A program made the position numbers and the translations under genes. From Pseudomonadota bacterium (GTDB lineage: Bacteria > Pseudomonadota > Gammaproteobacteria > Steroidobacterales > Steroidobacteraceae): DNA of 64,000 nt. This document shows positions 26,871-34,437 of this stretch, piece after piece (position 1 is the stretch's first letter; every line of letters begins with the position of its first letter). The stretch spans positions 1 to 64,000 of the forward strand of contig JAEWBG010000112.1 in NCBI GenBank assembly GCA_023391335.1, written 5' to 3'. The notes below the pieces were generated by a model, which saw only the letters and a program-made list of their open reading frames with translations, searched no databases and was not told the origin of the DNA.

Positions 26871-27258
26871 GGAACAAGGGGACAGATCAGGTTCGCTGTA
26901 TCTGAAGGCCTGGGTGCCTCCCAGCCAGAGCAGTCCCCCGACTGTAGAACCTATCTCAGAATCCCTTGTGGCCGCGACGGAGACGGATTTCGTTCAGGAC
27001 TAGGCGCGACGACCGCCGTGTACCTTGCGTACTCAAGTGGAGGAGCAACAACGTCATGAGCGAAATCCGTCCCGTCCCATTCAATGATCAAGAACCTACA
27101 CGGGTTGCCGCTCGGATGGCCGGCGAGAAACGATCGCGTCTTGCCCGAAGTCCCGCTTCGAGCTGCGCCACGATCGTTTCTCGTCGAACCATCGGAGCGA
27201 CAACGCGGCTCGCAAGGGATCCTGAGATAGGTTCTAGCTTGATCTGTCCACCTTGTCC
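26871..27258. repeat. Nested inverted-repeat element (MITE-like or REP-like)
   Basis: Three nested pairs of inverted repeats fill most of the 574-base gap between receptor and halogenase genes. The outer arms (26871-26888 and 27241-27258) share GGACAGATC. The middle arms (26945-26976 and 27204-27236) match over about 32 bases with few mismatches around TAGAACCTATCTCAG. The inner arms (27124-27136 and 27171-27183) are a perfect 13-bp pair CGAGAAACGATCG. A further short pair lies around GGATTTCGTTC (26985-26995) and GAGCGAAATCC (27058-27068). The left side has about 55 extra bases between outer and middle arms. No transposase is present. The rest of the gap shows nothing recognisable. Confidence 0.8.
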
Positions 27259-27368
27259 TGATTGGATGCGTATCGTTCGATCCTAGCCTGATACAAGTCA
27301 CTACTCACATGGCTAGATCGAACGCACAATAGGCATCGCCGCCTTGGAGCACTCTCGCGCGCGTACCC

Positions 27369-28892
27369 ATGACTTCCGCATCATCAACCAAACGCATCGT
27401 CGTCGTCGGCGGGGGAACAGCAGGCTGGATGGCTGCGACGGCGCTGATCTCGGTTCTGAAACCCGAGCATCGCGAAGTGCATCTCATCGAGTCCGCGGAG
27501 ATCGGTACCGTGGGTGTGGGCGAGGCGACGCTGCCGCATCTGCGTCTCTTCAATCAGCGCATTGGCATCGATGAACGCGATTTGATGGCCAAAACTCAGG
27601 CGACGTTCAAACTCGGCATCGAATTCGTCGACTGGGCCCGTGTCGGTGACCGCTACATCCATCCGTTCGGCGCTTACGGTCAGAGAATGGGCGGTACCCC
27701 GTTTCATCAGCACTGGTTGCGGCTGCAGCAACAGAGTGATGTGGGGCCGATTGACGAGTATTCGCTTGCGATCGTTGCGGCTCGTCAAAACAAGTTCGCG
27801 TTACCGACGAGCGACGACACAGTGCGCTCCACCTACGGCTACGCATTTCAATTCGATGCTGCGCTCTACGCGAAGTACTTGCGACAAGTCGCGGAGCATC
27901 GAGGCGTGAAGCGCACCGAGGGAAAGGTGGTCGATGTGCGCTTGAGAGCAGAGGACGGCGGTATCGAATCTCTATTGCTTGATGATGGCACCACGATCGC
28001 CGGAGATTTGTTCCTCGACTGCTCAGGCTTTCGCGGGCTTCTTATCGAACAGGCACTGAAGACCGGTTATGAAGAGTGGACGCAGTGGTTGCCGTGCGAC
28101 CGAGCGGTTGCGGTGCCCTGCGAAAACAGCGGGCCGCTCACGCCTTACACGCGTGCGACAGCACGTGAGGCCGGATGGCAATGGCGGATTCCGCTGCAAC
28201 ATCGCATGGGGAATGGTTATGTGTACGGCAGCCAGTTCATCAAAGATGATGAGGCCGCCGATCGGTTGCTATCGCGACTTGAAGGCAAGGCGCTTGCGGA
28301 TCCCAAGTTCCTGCGCTTTGTGACAGGCCGCCGTAAGAAGACTTGGAACAAGAACTGTATTGCGTTGGGTTTGGCCGGCGGTTTTCTCGAACCGCTCGAG
28401 TCTACCAGCATCTATCTGATTCAAATTGCGATCACGACATTGATCGACTATTTGACAGACCGCACGCTCGATCCCAGAACCATCGATGCGTACAACCGTT
28501 GGATGGAGATGGAATACGATCGCGTGCGCGATTTCTTGATCCTCCACTATTACGCCACGGAACGCAGCGATGCGGAGATCTGGAACTACTGCCGGACGAT
28601 GAAGGTACCGGACAGTCTGATTCACAAGATGGAGTTGTTCCGCCGTCGCGCGCACGTTGTTACATACAAGGATGGCTTGTTTCTTGAGCCGAGCTGGCTC
28701 GCCGTCTATTTCGGTCAGCGAGTGATGCCCGAGGCGTATCCGCCCTTGGCCGATGCGGCTTCGCTGTCGAACCTTAAACAGCAGGTTCAAGCGATTCGGG
28801 AGCGGATCGCCGAAGCTGCAGTTCGAATGCCAACGCACGATCAATTCTTAAGTAAGTACTGTCCGGCAGCCGCAGGCGCGGTGAGCGCATGA
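27369..28892 (+). CDS. Tryptophan-halogenase-family flavoprotein, paralogue 1
   Basis: A 507-residue flavin-dependent halogenase of the PrnA/RebH superfamily. It has the FAD motif GGGTAGW (14-20), the catalytic lysine K81 in QATFKLGIEF, the WxWxIP signature WQWRIP (270-275), and the catalytic glutamate E344 in LEPLESTS. In this family these residues handle chloride/bromide and hypohalous acid transfer using FADH2. Homologues beside TonB receptors are widespread in Xanthomonadales and Caulobacterales; the few tested ones act on free indoles and the natural substrate is unknown. No flavin reductase gene is nearby. Its stop overlaps paralogue 2 by ATGA. Confidence 0.92.
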   Translation: MTSASSTKRIVVVGGGTAGWMAATALISVLKPEHREVHLIESAEIGTVGVGEATLPHLRLFNQRIGIDERDLMAKTQATFKLGIEFVDWARVGDRYIHPFGAYGQRMGGTPFHQHWLRLQQQSDVGPIDEYSLAIVAARQNKFALPTSDDTVRSTYGYAFQFDAALYAKYLRQVAEHRGVKRTEGKVVDVRLRAEDGGIESLLLDDGTTIAGDLFLDCSGFRGLLIEQALKTGYEEWTQWLPCDRAVAVPCENSGPLTPYTRATAREAGWQWRIPLQHRMGNGYVYGSQFIKDDEAADRLLSRLEGKALADPKFLRFVTGRRKKTWNKNCIALGLAGGFLEPLESTSIYLIQIAITTLIDYLTDRTLDPRTIDAYNRWMEMEYDRVRDFLILHYYATERSDAEIWNYCRTMKVPDSLIHKMELFRRRAHVVTYKDGLFLEPSWLAVYFGQRVMPEAYPPLADAASLSNLKQQVQAIRERIAEAAVRMPTHDQFLSKYCPAAAGAVSA

Positions 28893-30367
28893 GCACGATC
28901 AAGCAGGTGGTGATCGTGGGTGGCGATTCGCAGGCTTGGCTTGCGGCTTGCGCACTGAAACGTGCACTGGCGCATCGAGGCGTCGAGATCATCGTCGTCG
29001 ATACGGGGGTGTCATCAGATGCATTGCGTGCACATTGGACACTGCCGTCGTTGCGACGGTTGCATTCGCTCGTCGGCATCAAGGAGTCGAATCTCATTGC
29101 AACGACCGGCGGCACCTTCAAGTTGGGCGTGGAACATATGTCGTGGCACGAGGAGGGCAGCTCGTTCATTCATGCGCATGGTGAGATCGGTACGAGCATC
29201 AATGGAGTGCCGTTCTACAAATGGCTCGTCATGCAGAAGCTGGCCGGGCATTCAGTGAGGCCGGAGACGTACTCGCTGGCAGCCGTCGCCGCCAAAGCTC
29301 AGCGATTCGCGCAACCGATGGATACGAACGCACTGACATCGAGCTTTACGTATGCATTGCATTTGGATGAGAGGGCGTATTCGACGTACCTGAGGCATCA
29401 CGCGCTTGGCTTAGGCGTCACGGAGAGATCGGGAGCCATCGCAGGGATCGAGCGCCATGCGGAAGGGCGCTTGCTCGCAATCGTGTTGAATTCGGGTGAG
29501 CGTGTTGCAGGAGACTTCTTTCTGGACTGTTCAGGTCCTGAAGGTGTTCTGATAGATCGTCTCGATGCAGAATTCGAGGACTGGAGCACAGTGCTACCAA
29601 ACGATCGAATTCTGAGCGGTGTCGCAACAGTCGATGAGAAAATGTATGCGCTTACGACGACACGAGCGATTGGCGCGGGGTGGTGCTGGCGTGTCCCGAT
29701 GCAACAGCATTCGCGGGTCGGTGTGGTGTTCGATAGCGGTCGGATAAGTGACACTGTCGCGCAATCGGCCTTGCAGGATTGGCTGGGCGAGTCAGTCGAC
29801 GAATTGGAGCTGACAAAAATGCATGCTGGGCGGCGCCGTAGCGGTTGGGTGAACAACTGCGTCGCGATCGGCTCGGCTGCTGCCGTGTTGGAGCCTTTGG
29901 CGGCTTCACCCCTACATATTGCTCAGCTTGGCATTTCGACATTCATCGAGCTGTTTCCGCTCAAGAGCGAATGCGATGTTGAATCTCGCGAATACAATCG
30001 CGTGTTGTCTGAGCATCTCGACTCGTTGCGTGATTTCACCCTGGCTCACTATCTCATGTCGATCAGATGCGGGATGGGACGATCTGATGCGATCTCAGAG
30101 CGACTAATCAAGAGGCTCGACCTGTTCAAATCCAATGCGCGCATCGAAACCTTCGATCATGAGACATTCGAAGAAGTCGATTGGGCGTGGCTGCTGCTCG
30201 GAAGTCAGTATTGGCCGGAGACGATGGAGCTGCACGCGCGCTCCAGCTTGAGCGAAGCACAGCAGATTGATCAGTTCGATGCGATGAAGTCGGCGATCGA
30301 GCGGCTCGTAAGTACGATGCCGATGCATCGCGACTACGTGCAGCACTTGCGGCGAGTATCCGAGTGA
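28889..30367 (+). CDS. Degenerate tryptophan-halogenase-like protein, paralogue 2
   Basis: A 492-residue paralogue of its neighbours with clear losses. The FAD loop GGGTAGW is replaced by GGDSQAW (11-17), so two of the three glycines are gone. The catalytic Glu motif PLESTS is replaced by PLAASP, putting A338 where Glu belongs. The lysine is kept (K78 in GTFKLG), as is a modified signature GWCWRVP (264-270). The frame is intact over its full length, so this is not a decaying pseudogene by reading frame. A non-catalytic partner or substrate-binding role is inferred. It overlaps the flanking genes by ATGA and GTGA, suggesting coupled translation. Confidence 0.85.
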   Translation: MSTIKQVVIVGGDSQAWLAACALKRALAHRGVEIIVVDTGVSSDALRAHWTLPSLRRLHSLVGIKESNLIATTGGTFKLGVEHMSWHEEGSSFIHAHGEIGTSINGVPFYKWLVMQKLAGHSVRPETYSLAAVAAKAQRFAQPMDTNALTSSFTYALHLDERAYSTYLRHHALGLGVTERSGAIAGIERHAEGRLLAIVLNSGERVAGDFFLDCSGPEGVLIDRLDAEFEDWSTVLPNDRILSGVATVDEKMYALTTTRAIGAGWCWRVPMQQHSRVGVVFDSGRISDTVAQSALQDWLGESVDELELTKMHAGRRRSGWVNNCVAIGSAAAVLEPLAASPLHIAQLGISTFIELFPLKSECDVESREYNRVLSEHLDSLRDFTLAHYLMSIRCGMGRSDAISERLIKRLDLFKSNARIETFDHETFEEVDWAWLLLGSQYWPETMELHARSSLSEAQQIDQFDAMKSAIERLVSTMPMHRDYVQHLRRVSE

Positions 30368-31878
30368 CGAACAAGATCAGGCGAATCGTGATCGTTGGCG
30401 GCGGGACCGCAGGATGGATGGCAGCGGCCTCATTCGCGAAATTTCTGCAGCACAGCGACTACACGATAGAGCTGATTGAATCGGATGAGATCGGCACCAT
30501 CGGGGTTGGCGAGGCGACGATTCCGCCGATCGTCTCGTTCAACCGAACGCTGCAAATCGATGAGAACGAGTTTATCCGCGCCACCCAAGCGACCTTCAAG
30601 TTGGGCATCGAGTTCGTCGATTGGTTTCGACCAGGGCACCGCTATTTCCATCCCTTCGGACAGTACGGCGTGGAGATGCAGGGCATCGGCTTTCATCATT
30701 TCTGGCTGCGTCACATTGCAAGCGGCGGCAATCGATCTCATGACAGCTTCAATTCGTGTGCGATGGCGGCGCTGCATGGCCGCTTTGCGCGACCGCAGCC
30801 GGCAGAACGTTCGCCCCTACCGCCAATCAACTATGCGTATCACTTCGATGCCGGGCTCTATGGGAAATTCCTTCGCCGCTTTGCGGAACGTCTCGGAGCG
30901 CGCAGGCTGGAAGGACGCATTGTTCAAGTCAAGCAGTCGGCAGAGAACGGAAACATCGAGAGCGTGGTACTGGCGGATGGGCGCGAAGTGGTCGGCGACT
31001 TCTTCATCGATTGCTCGGGATTTCGTGGACTGCTGATAGAACAAGCTCTGCATGCCGGATACGAGGATTGGAGCCGCTGGCTGCCGTGTGATCGCGCGGT
31101 TGCCGTGCCTTGCGATCGATCGGAAGCGACCACGCCCTTCACGCGCTCGACAGCAACAGAGGCAGGGTGGCAGTGGCGTATTCCACTGCAACATCGGACC
31201 GGAAATGGATACGTCTACTGCAGCGCGTACTTGAATGATGATGAAGCGGCCCGATTGCTATTGAGTCGACTCGATGGTGCCGCGCGCGCGGACCCGAGGC
31301 CGCTTCGGTTCACAACCGGCCGACGCAGAGAAGTTTGGAAGAACAACTGTGTCGCCTTGGGACTCGCGAGCGGCTTTATCGAACCGCTGGAATCGACCAG
31401 CATCCATCTCGTTCAATCCGGAATCGCGCGGCTGCTGTTCATGTTTCCGGCGGACAGCGATATCGATCCTGCGACCATCGCCAAGTACAACGAAATGTGT
31501 CGGCTCGAGATGGAGGAGATCCGGGATTTCTTGTTGCTTCACTACAAGGCCACCGAGCGTGACGACACGCCGTTTTGGCGTCATTGCCGCTCAATGGAGC
31601 TTACGGATTCGCTGCGCGAACGGTGGGAGATGTATCAGCGCACCGCCAATATCGTGGTCGCACTCGAAGACCTGTTCAAAGAGAGCAGTTGGTTTGCCGT
31701 ATTCGCCGGACAGGGCGTCGAGCCGACGGGCTATCATCCATTCGCAAACATAGTCAGCGATGAAGAGTTGCAGCGACGTTTGGATTTGATCAGCGCGGAT
31801 GTGATGAAACGCGTGAGTACACTGCCGCCGCACGATGAGTACATTCGTCAGCACTGTGCGGCGCCGGGAGTGGGCTAG
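30364..31878 (+). CDS. Tryptophan-halogenase-family flavoprotein, paralogue 3
   Basis: A 504-residue flavin-dependent halogenase-like protein. It has GGGTAGW (12-18), K79 in QATFKLGIEF, WQWRIPLQHR (269 onward), and E343 in IEPLESTS. It is much closer to paralogue 1 than to paralogue 2 (for example shared CDRAVAVPC and GLLIEQAL), suggesting tandem duplication. The start is GTG at 30364, overlapping the paralogue 2 stop as GTGA. All residues needed for halogenation appear present. The next gene begins at the very next base after its TAG. Confidence 0.92.
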   Translation: MTNKIRRIVIVGGGTAGWMAAASFAKFLQHSDYTIELIESDEIGTIGVGEATIPPIVSFNRTLQIDENEFIRATQATFKLGIEFVDWFRPGHRYFHPFGQYGVEMQGIGFHHFWLRHIASGGNRSHDSFNSCAMAALHGRFARPQPAERSPLPPINYAYHFDAGLYGKFLRRFAERLGARRLEGRIVQVKQSAENGNIESVVLADGREVVGDFFIDCSGFRGLLIEQALHAGYEDWSRWLPCDRAVAVPCDRSEATTPFTRSTATEAGWQWRIPLQHRTGNGYVYCSAYLNDDEAARLLLSRLDGAARADPRPLRFTTGRRREVWKNNCVALGLASGFIEPLESTSIHLVQSGIARLLFMFPADSDIDPATIAKYNEMCRLEMEEIRDFLLLHYKATERDDTPFWRHCRSMELTDSLRERWEMYQRTANIVVALEDLFKESSWFAVFAGQGVEPTGYHPFANIVSDEELQRRLDLISADVMKRVSTLPPHDEYIRQHCAAPGVG

Positions 31879-32436
31879 GTGATCAAGACATCGCGTCGCG
31901 TGCAGGTGGAAGGACGCGACGTGGTCGTGTTCGATGATCTGATTACCGCTGCAGAGAGCGGCCGCTATGCCGTTGCGCTCGCGCACGCGGCTTTTACGAA
32001 GACAGAGTCGGCACGTCCTGAATCCGTGCACTTGCGTCATTGGGTGTGCGAAATGCCGCTCGATAATTTGCCGAATCTTTCGTTGTGGTCGGCGACATCG
32101 GCTGCACTTCGAGAGATGCGCCCGACCGAGTCCTATCGTCCGTATCGCTGCTATACCAACTTCGCGTCCTTTGGCGATGTGCTTCTCACGCACGTTGATG
32201 CGTTGCCTGACCGACGCGAACTCACCGCCCTGTGGTATCTGTGCGAACAGTGGGATCCGGAATGGGGCGGCGAAACATTGTTCTTCGACGATGCCAATGA
32301 TGCGCAAGTCGCTGTTGCACCGAAACCTGGGCGATTGGTCATCTTCGATGGCGCCATCCGCCATGCGGGCCGCCCACCCAATCGAAACTGCTTCATTGGG
32401 CGCTACACGTTCGCGATCAAGTTGCGTCAGGGATAA
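31879..32436 (+). CDS. 2OG-Fe(II) oxygenase (prolyl-hydroxylase-like)
   Basis: A 185-residue protein with a jelly-roll 2OG-Fe(II) pattern: THVDALP supplies H105 and D107, IRHAGRPP supplies H162, and an Arg follows in IGRYTFAIK (R175). WGGETLFFDD is typical of the prolyl 4-hydroxylase-like branch. It probably hydroxylates a small molecule or peptide in the cytoplasm using oxygen and 2-oxoglutarate. The start is GTG, immediately after the halogenase stop, so it is the last gene of the halogenase operon. The substrate is unknown; tailoring of the same molecule as the halogenases is an inference from context. Confidence 0.85.
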   Translation: MIKTSRRVQVEGRDVVVFDDLITAAESGRYAVALAHAAFTKTESARPESVHLRHWVCEMPLDNLPNLSLWSATSAALREMRPTESYRPYRCYTNFASFGDVLLTHVDALPDRRELTALWYLCEQWDPEWGGETLFFDDANDAQVAVAPKPGRLVIFDGAIRHAGRPPNRNCFIGRYTFAIKLRQG

Positions 32437-32990
32437 CGGCCGAGTTGATCCCTCTCTTCAAGGGGTCAGCGCCAAAAGCCGCGTTGCGTGCGAAGGGACG
32501 CCATGAATCGTGCTCTGAGCGCCTTGCCTGCAGATCACCGAACCTCCACCGTTCAGGGGCAGACATACATATATATGTGCAAGCGGAAGCTAACCCGGAG
32601 GATCAGCGCTGGGTACGCGCTAACCGAATACGCCCTCGGTCGAACACGCGTTGCCCCTCTTTCCCTTTGGACACCCAACGATCACGTTGGGCCTCTCACC
32701 TATTGGACACCCAACGACTGCGCCTCTTTTTTCGTCGACTCTTTCCTTTGAATCCAAGGACTTACTGCGTCGATCTCCAACCACGCCTGAGCATCGATCC
32801 AGATGTCTGGCCGTTGCAATGTCTTGGCCGTGAGAGCAATTGATGGGTGTCCAGGCGGAGAAAATTTCAGGGGAGAATTCGATGGGTGTCCAATGCGGGA
32901 AGGGGTTTGCTGCGGGCGCTGGGGGAGCTGTAACTGGAGCGCTTCGATCGACTGCGGTGCCGACGTCGGTGGTTAAATAGGTGAAGCGAT
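32437..32990. other. Intergenic region with GGACACCCA repeats
   Basis: No gene is supported in these 554 bases. Four copies of a GGACACCCA core are present: two direct (around 32669-32677 and 32705-32713) and two inverted (GATGGGTGTCCA at 32842-32853 and 32881-32892). The first is part of a hairpin CCCAACG-ATCA-CGTTGGG (32674-32691). The Shine-Dalgarno AGGTGAAG of the next gene lies at the end. Short open frames here lack homology signals. Confidence 0.7.
32664..32893. repeat. Four GGACACCCA-core repeats in two orientations
   Basis: Two forward copies (TTGGACACCCAACGA) and two reverse copies (GATGGGTGTCCA) are spread over 230 bases. The reverse copies are about 150 bases from the forward ones, so the whole can fold into a long stem or mark the ends of small repeat units. 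It looks like a chromosomal repeat family rather than a promoter, as the copies are not placed near a start site. Confidence 0.65.
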
Positions 32991-33452
32991 ATGGACGCCG
33001 AGAATACTCATCAAGTTTTCGATTGGCTTTGGTCGTCGGGGCAGCTGTCTGCACGAGACATTGATTCTCTTTCTGGCTTGGGCATAGAACTCGTCATCAA
33101 TCTTGCGCTGCCCACTTCTACCAATGCACTGTCAGGAGAGGCGGAGCTCGTTGCGCGGCAGGGGATCGCTTACGTACAGATTCCGGTCGAATGGGAGAAT
33201 CCCACGCCTGAGCAGTTTCAGCAGTTCGTGGGTGTCCTCCAGTCATTTCGAGGTCGCAAGGTGTGGGTGCATTGCGCGAAAAACATGCGCGTATCGGCGT
33301 TCATTTATCTCTATCGAAAGCTTGTCTTGGGTGAGGAAGAGCGTGCAGCGACATTCCCCATGCGCGAGGTCTGGATTCCGAATGAAGTGTGGCAGCGCTT
33401 CATAGACCAAGTGCGCTCTGCCTTTGCGCACGCAAATTCGATTTCTGACTGA
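32991..33452 (+). CDS. Protein tyrosine phosphatase-like protein with shortened P-loop
   Basis: A 153-residue protein of the small dual-specificity / DUF442-like phosphatase group. It starts with FDWLWSSGQLSARDIDSL and GIELVINLALP, then has the loop VHCAKNMRVSAF. The loop reads HC-x4-R, one residue shorter than the classical HC-x5-R, though families with HCxxNxR loops exist. It may dephosphorylate a small molecule or protein, or be inactive. It stands alone between repeat-rich spacers. The start has Shine-Dalgarno AGGTGAAG. Confidence 0.7.
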   Translation: MDAENTHQVFDWLWSSGQLSARDIDSLSGLGIELVINLALPTSTNALSGEAELVARQGIAYVQIPVEWENPTPEQFQQFVGVLQSFRGRKVWVHCAKNMRVSAFIYLYRKLVLGEEERAATFPMREVWIPNEVWQRFIDQVRSAFAHANSISD

Positions 33453-33655
33453 GGGCCGACTGTGCGCACGCTGAGCAGTCGCCCAGACTTCACGATCGCC
33501 CTGTATCCCGGCCATCTCTGCCGCGGCGGTAACTCGCTCGATCCAAACACTCAAGTCACCAAAAACAAAGCTGGCTCAAGGAAATAGGAGTCTTGAGCCG
33601 GTAGATGCGAACTGTCGGCTTTCCATCGCCACTTCGACCCAATCAGGTCTCCACC

Positions 33656-33895
33656 ATGAGCGTGATGTCCAACGTGCTTATCGCAATCGGCGGCATCGGA
33701 CTAACTGCCGTGATCCTATTTGTAACGCGACGATCGAGTGGCGGCCAATCCCGGCGAAAACCTTCTGGCGGCGGCTTCGCTTGGGCATTGCTTTTCCTCA
33801 GCAGTGGTCGCATGCCACCGCCGCCCCCTCAATCTCAGATCGAACAAGATGAAGGAACGCGAAAGAATCGCGAGATAGGAGACGGCCATGAATGA
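33656..33895 (+). CDS. Small single-helix membrane protein
   Basis: A predicted 79-residue protein with one N-terminal membrane helix (LIAIGGIGLTAVILFV), a basic stretch RRSSGGQSRRK, and a Pro-rich, charged tail (PPPPPQSQ). I do not recognise a family. The start at 33656 was preferred to an upstream ATG because the helix then begins close to the N terminus. A 13-residue open frame (33888-33929, beginning MNEARELL) overlaps its end and may be a remnant or leader. Confidence 0.45.
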   Translation: MSVMSNVLIAIGGIGLTAVILFVTRRSSGGQSRRKPSGGGFAWALLFLSSGRMPPPPPQSQIEQDEGTRKNREIGDGHE

Positions 33896-33947
33896 GGCTC
33901 GCGAGCTGTTGCTGCAGTTGGGAAACTAATCGGCGTGAAGTGAACCC

Positions 33948-34298
33948 ACGACCAAGCACCGCATCTTCACAACGTCCTTCGCGAGCGTTTATCCGCTCTA
34001 TGTACAAAAAGCGGAGCGCAAGAACCGCACGAAGGAAGAGGTCGATCAAATCATTTGCTGGCTAACGGGCTACGATCAAACGCAACTGCGTCAACAACTG
34101 AAAAAAGAAATCGATTTCGAGACCTTCTTTTCCGAAGCACCGTCGATCCATCCCAACGCTTCGCTCATCAAAGGAGTGGTGTGTGGGATCCGAGTCGAAA
34201 ACATCGAAGATCCGTTGATGCGAAAGATTCGCTATCTCGACAAGCTGATCGACGAACTCGCGAAAGGCAAGCCGATGGACAAGATCCTGAGGGTGTAG
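33948..34298 (+). CDS. DUF2200 family protein starting with ACG (or start-codon-loss pseudogene)
   Basis: Translating from 33948 gives 116 residues that match DUF2200 throughout: TKHRIFTTSFASVYPLYVQK, the WLTGYDQTQL motif, and FFSEAPSIHPNASLIKG. The expected ATG before TKHRIF is ACG (33948-33950). The frame has a stop at 33936-33938, and no ATG, GTG or TTG lies between. Either ACG is used as a rare start or the gene has lost its start by one transition. Otherwise the frame is intact to its TAG, as if still under selection or only recently damaged. DUF2200 proteins are small cytoplasmic proteins of unknown function. Confidence 0.75.
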   Translation, partial: TTKHRIFTTSFASVYPLYVQKAERKNRTKEEVDQIICWLTGYDQTQLRQQLKKEIDFETFFSEAPSIHPNASLIKGVVCGIRVENIEDPLMRKIRYLDKLIDELAKGKPMDKILRV

Positions 34299-34400
34299 TC
34301 GGGGCGAGGATCGACGGCGGATTTTGAATTACACGTGACGTGTGGCGAGGGACGCTTACCAGTATCGGAAATAGGGCATTGACCCGCGATCTTTGTATTT

Positions 34401-34427
34401 TTCCTTTGTGTTCTCTGTGTTGCGTCC
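34401..34427. repeat. Dispersed repeat TTGTGTTCTCTGTGTTGCGTCC
   Basis: This 27-base stretch just beyond the cysI stop matches, with few differences, 51087-51111 and the reverse complement of 50758-50784. The common core is GTGTTGCGTCC preceded by CTCT. It is a short intergenic repeat of unknown function, related in style to the CACGGAG repeats near 62 kb. Confidence 0.6.
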
Positions 34428-34437
34428 GGCTCCGTTC

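Noticed and set aside
27369..32436. Classical halogenated natural-product biosynthetic cluster
   Set aside because: No NRPS, PKS, terpene, prenyltransferase, transporter for export or tryptophan-derived scaffold gene is seen; the genes are tied to a TonB importer instead.
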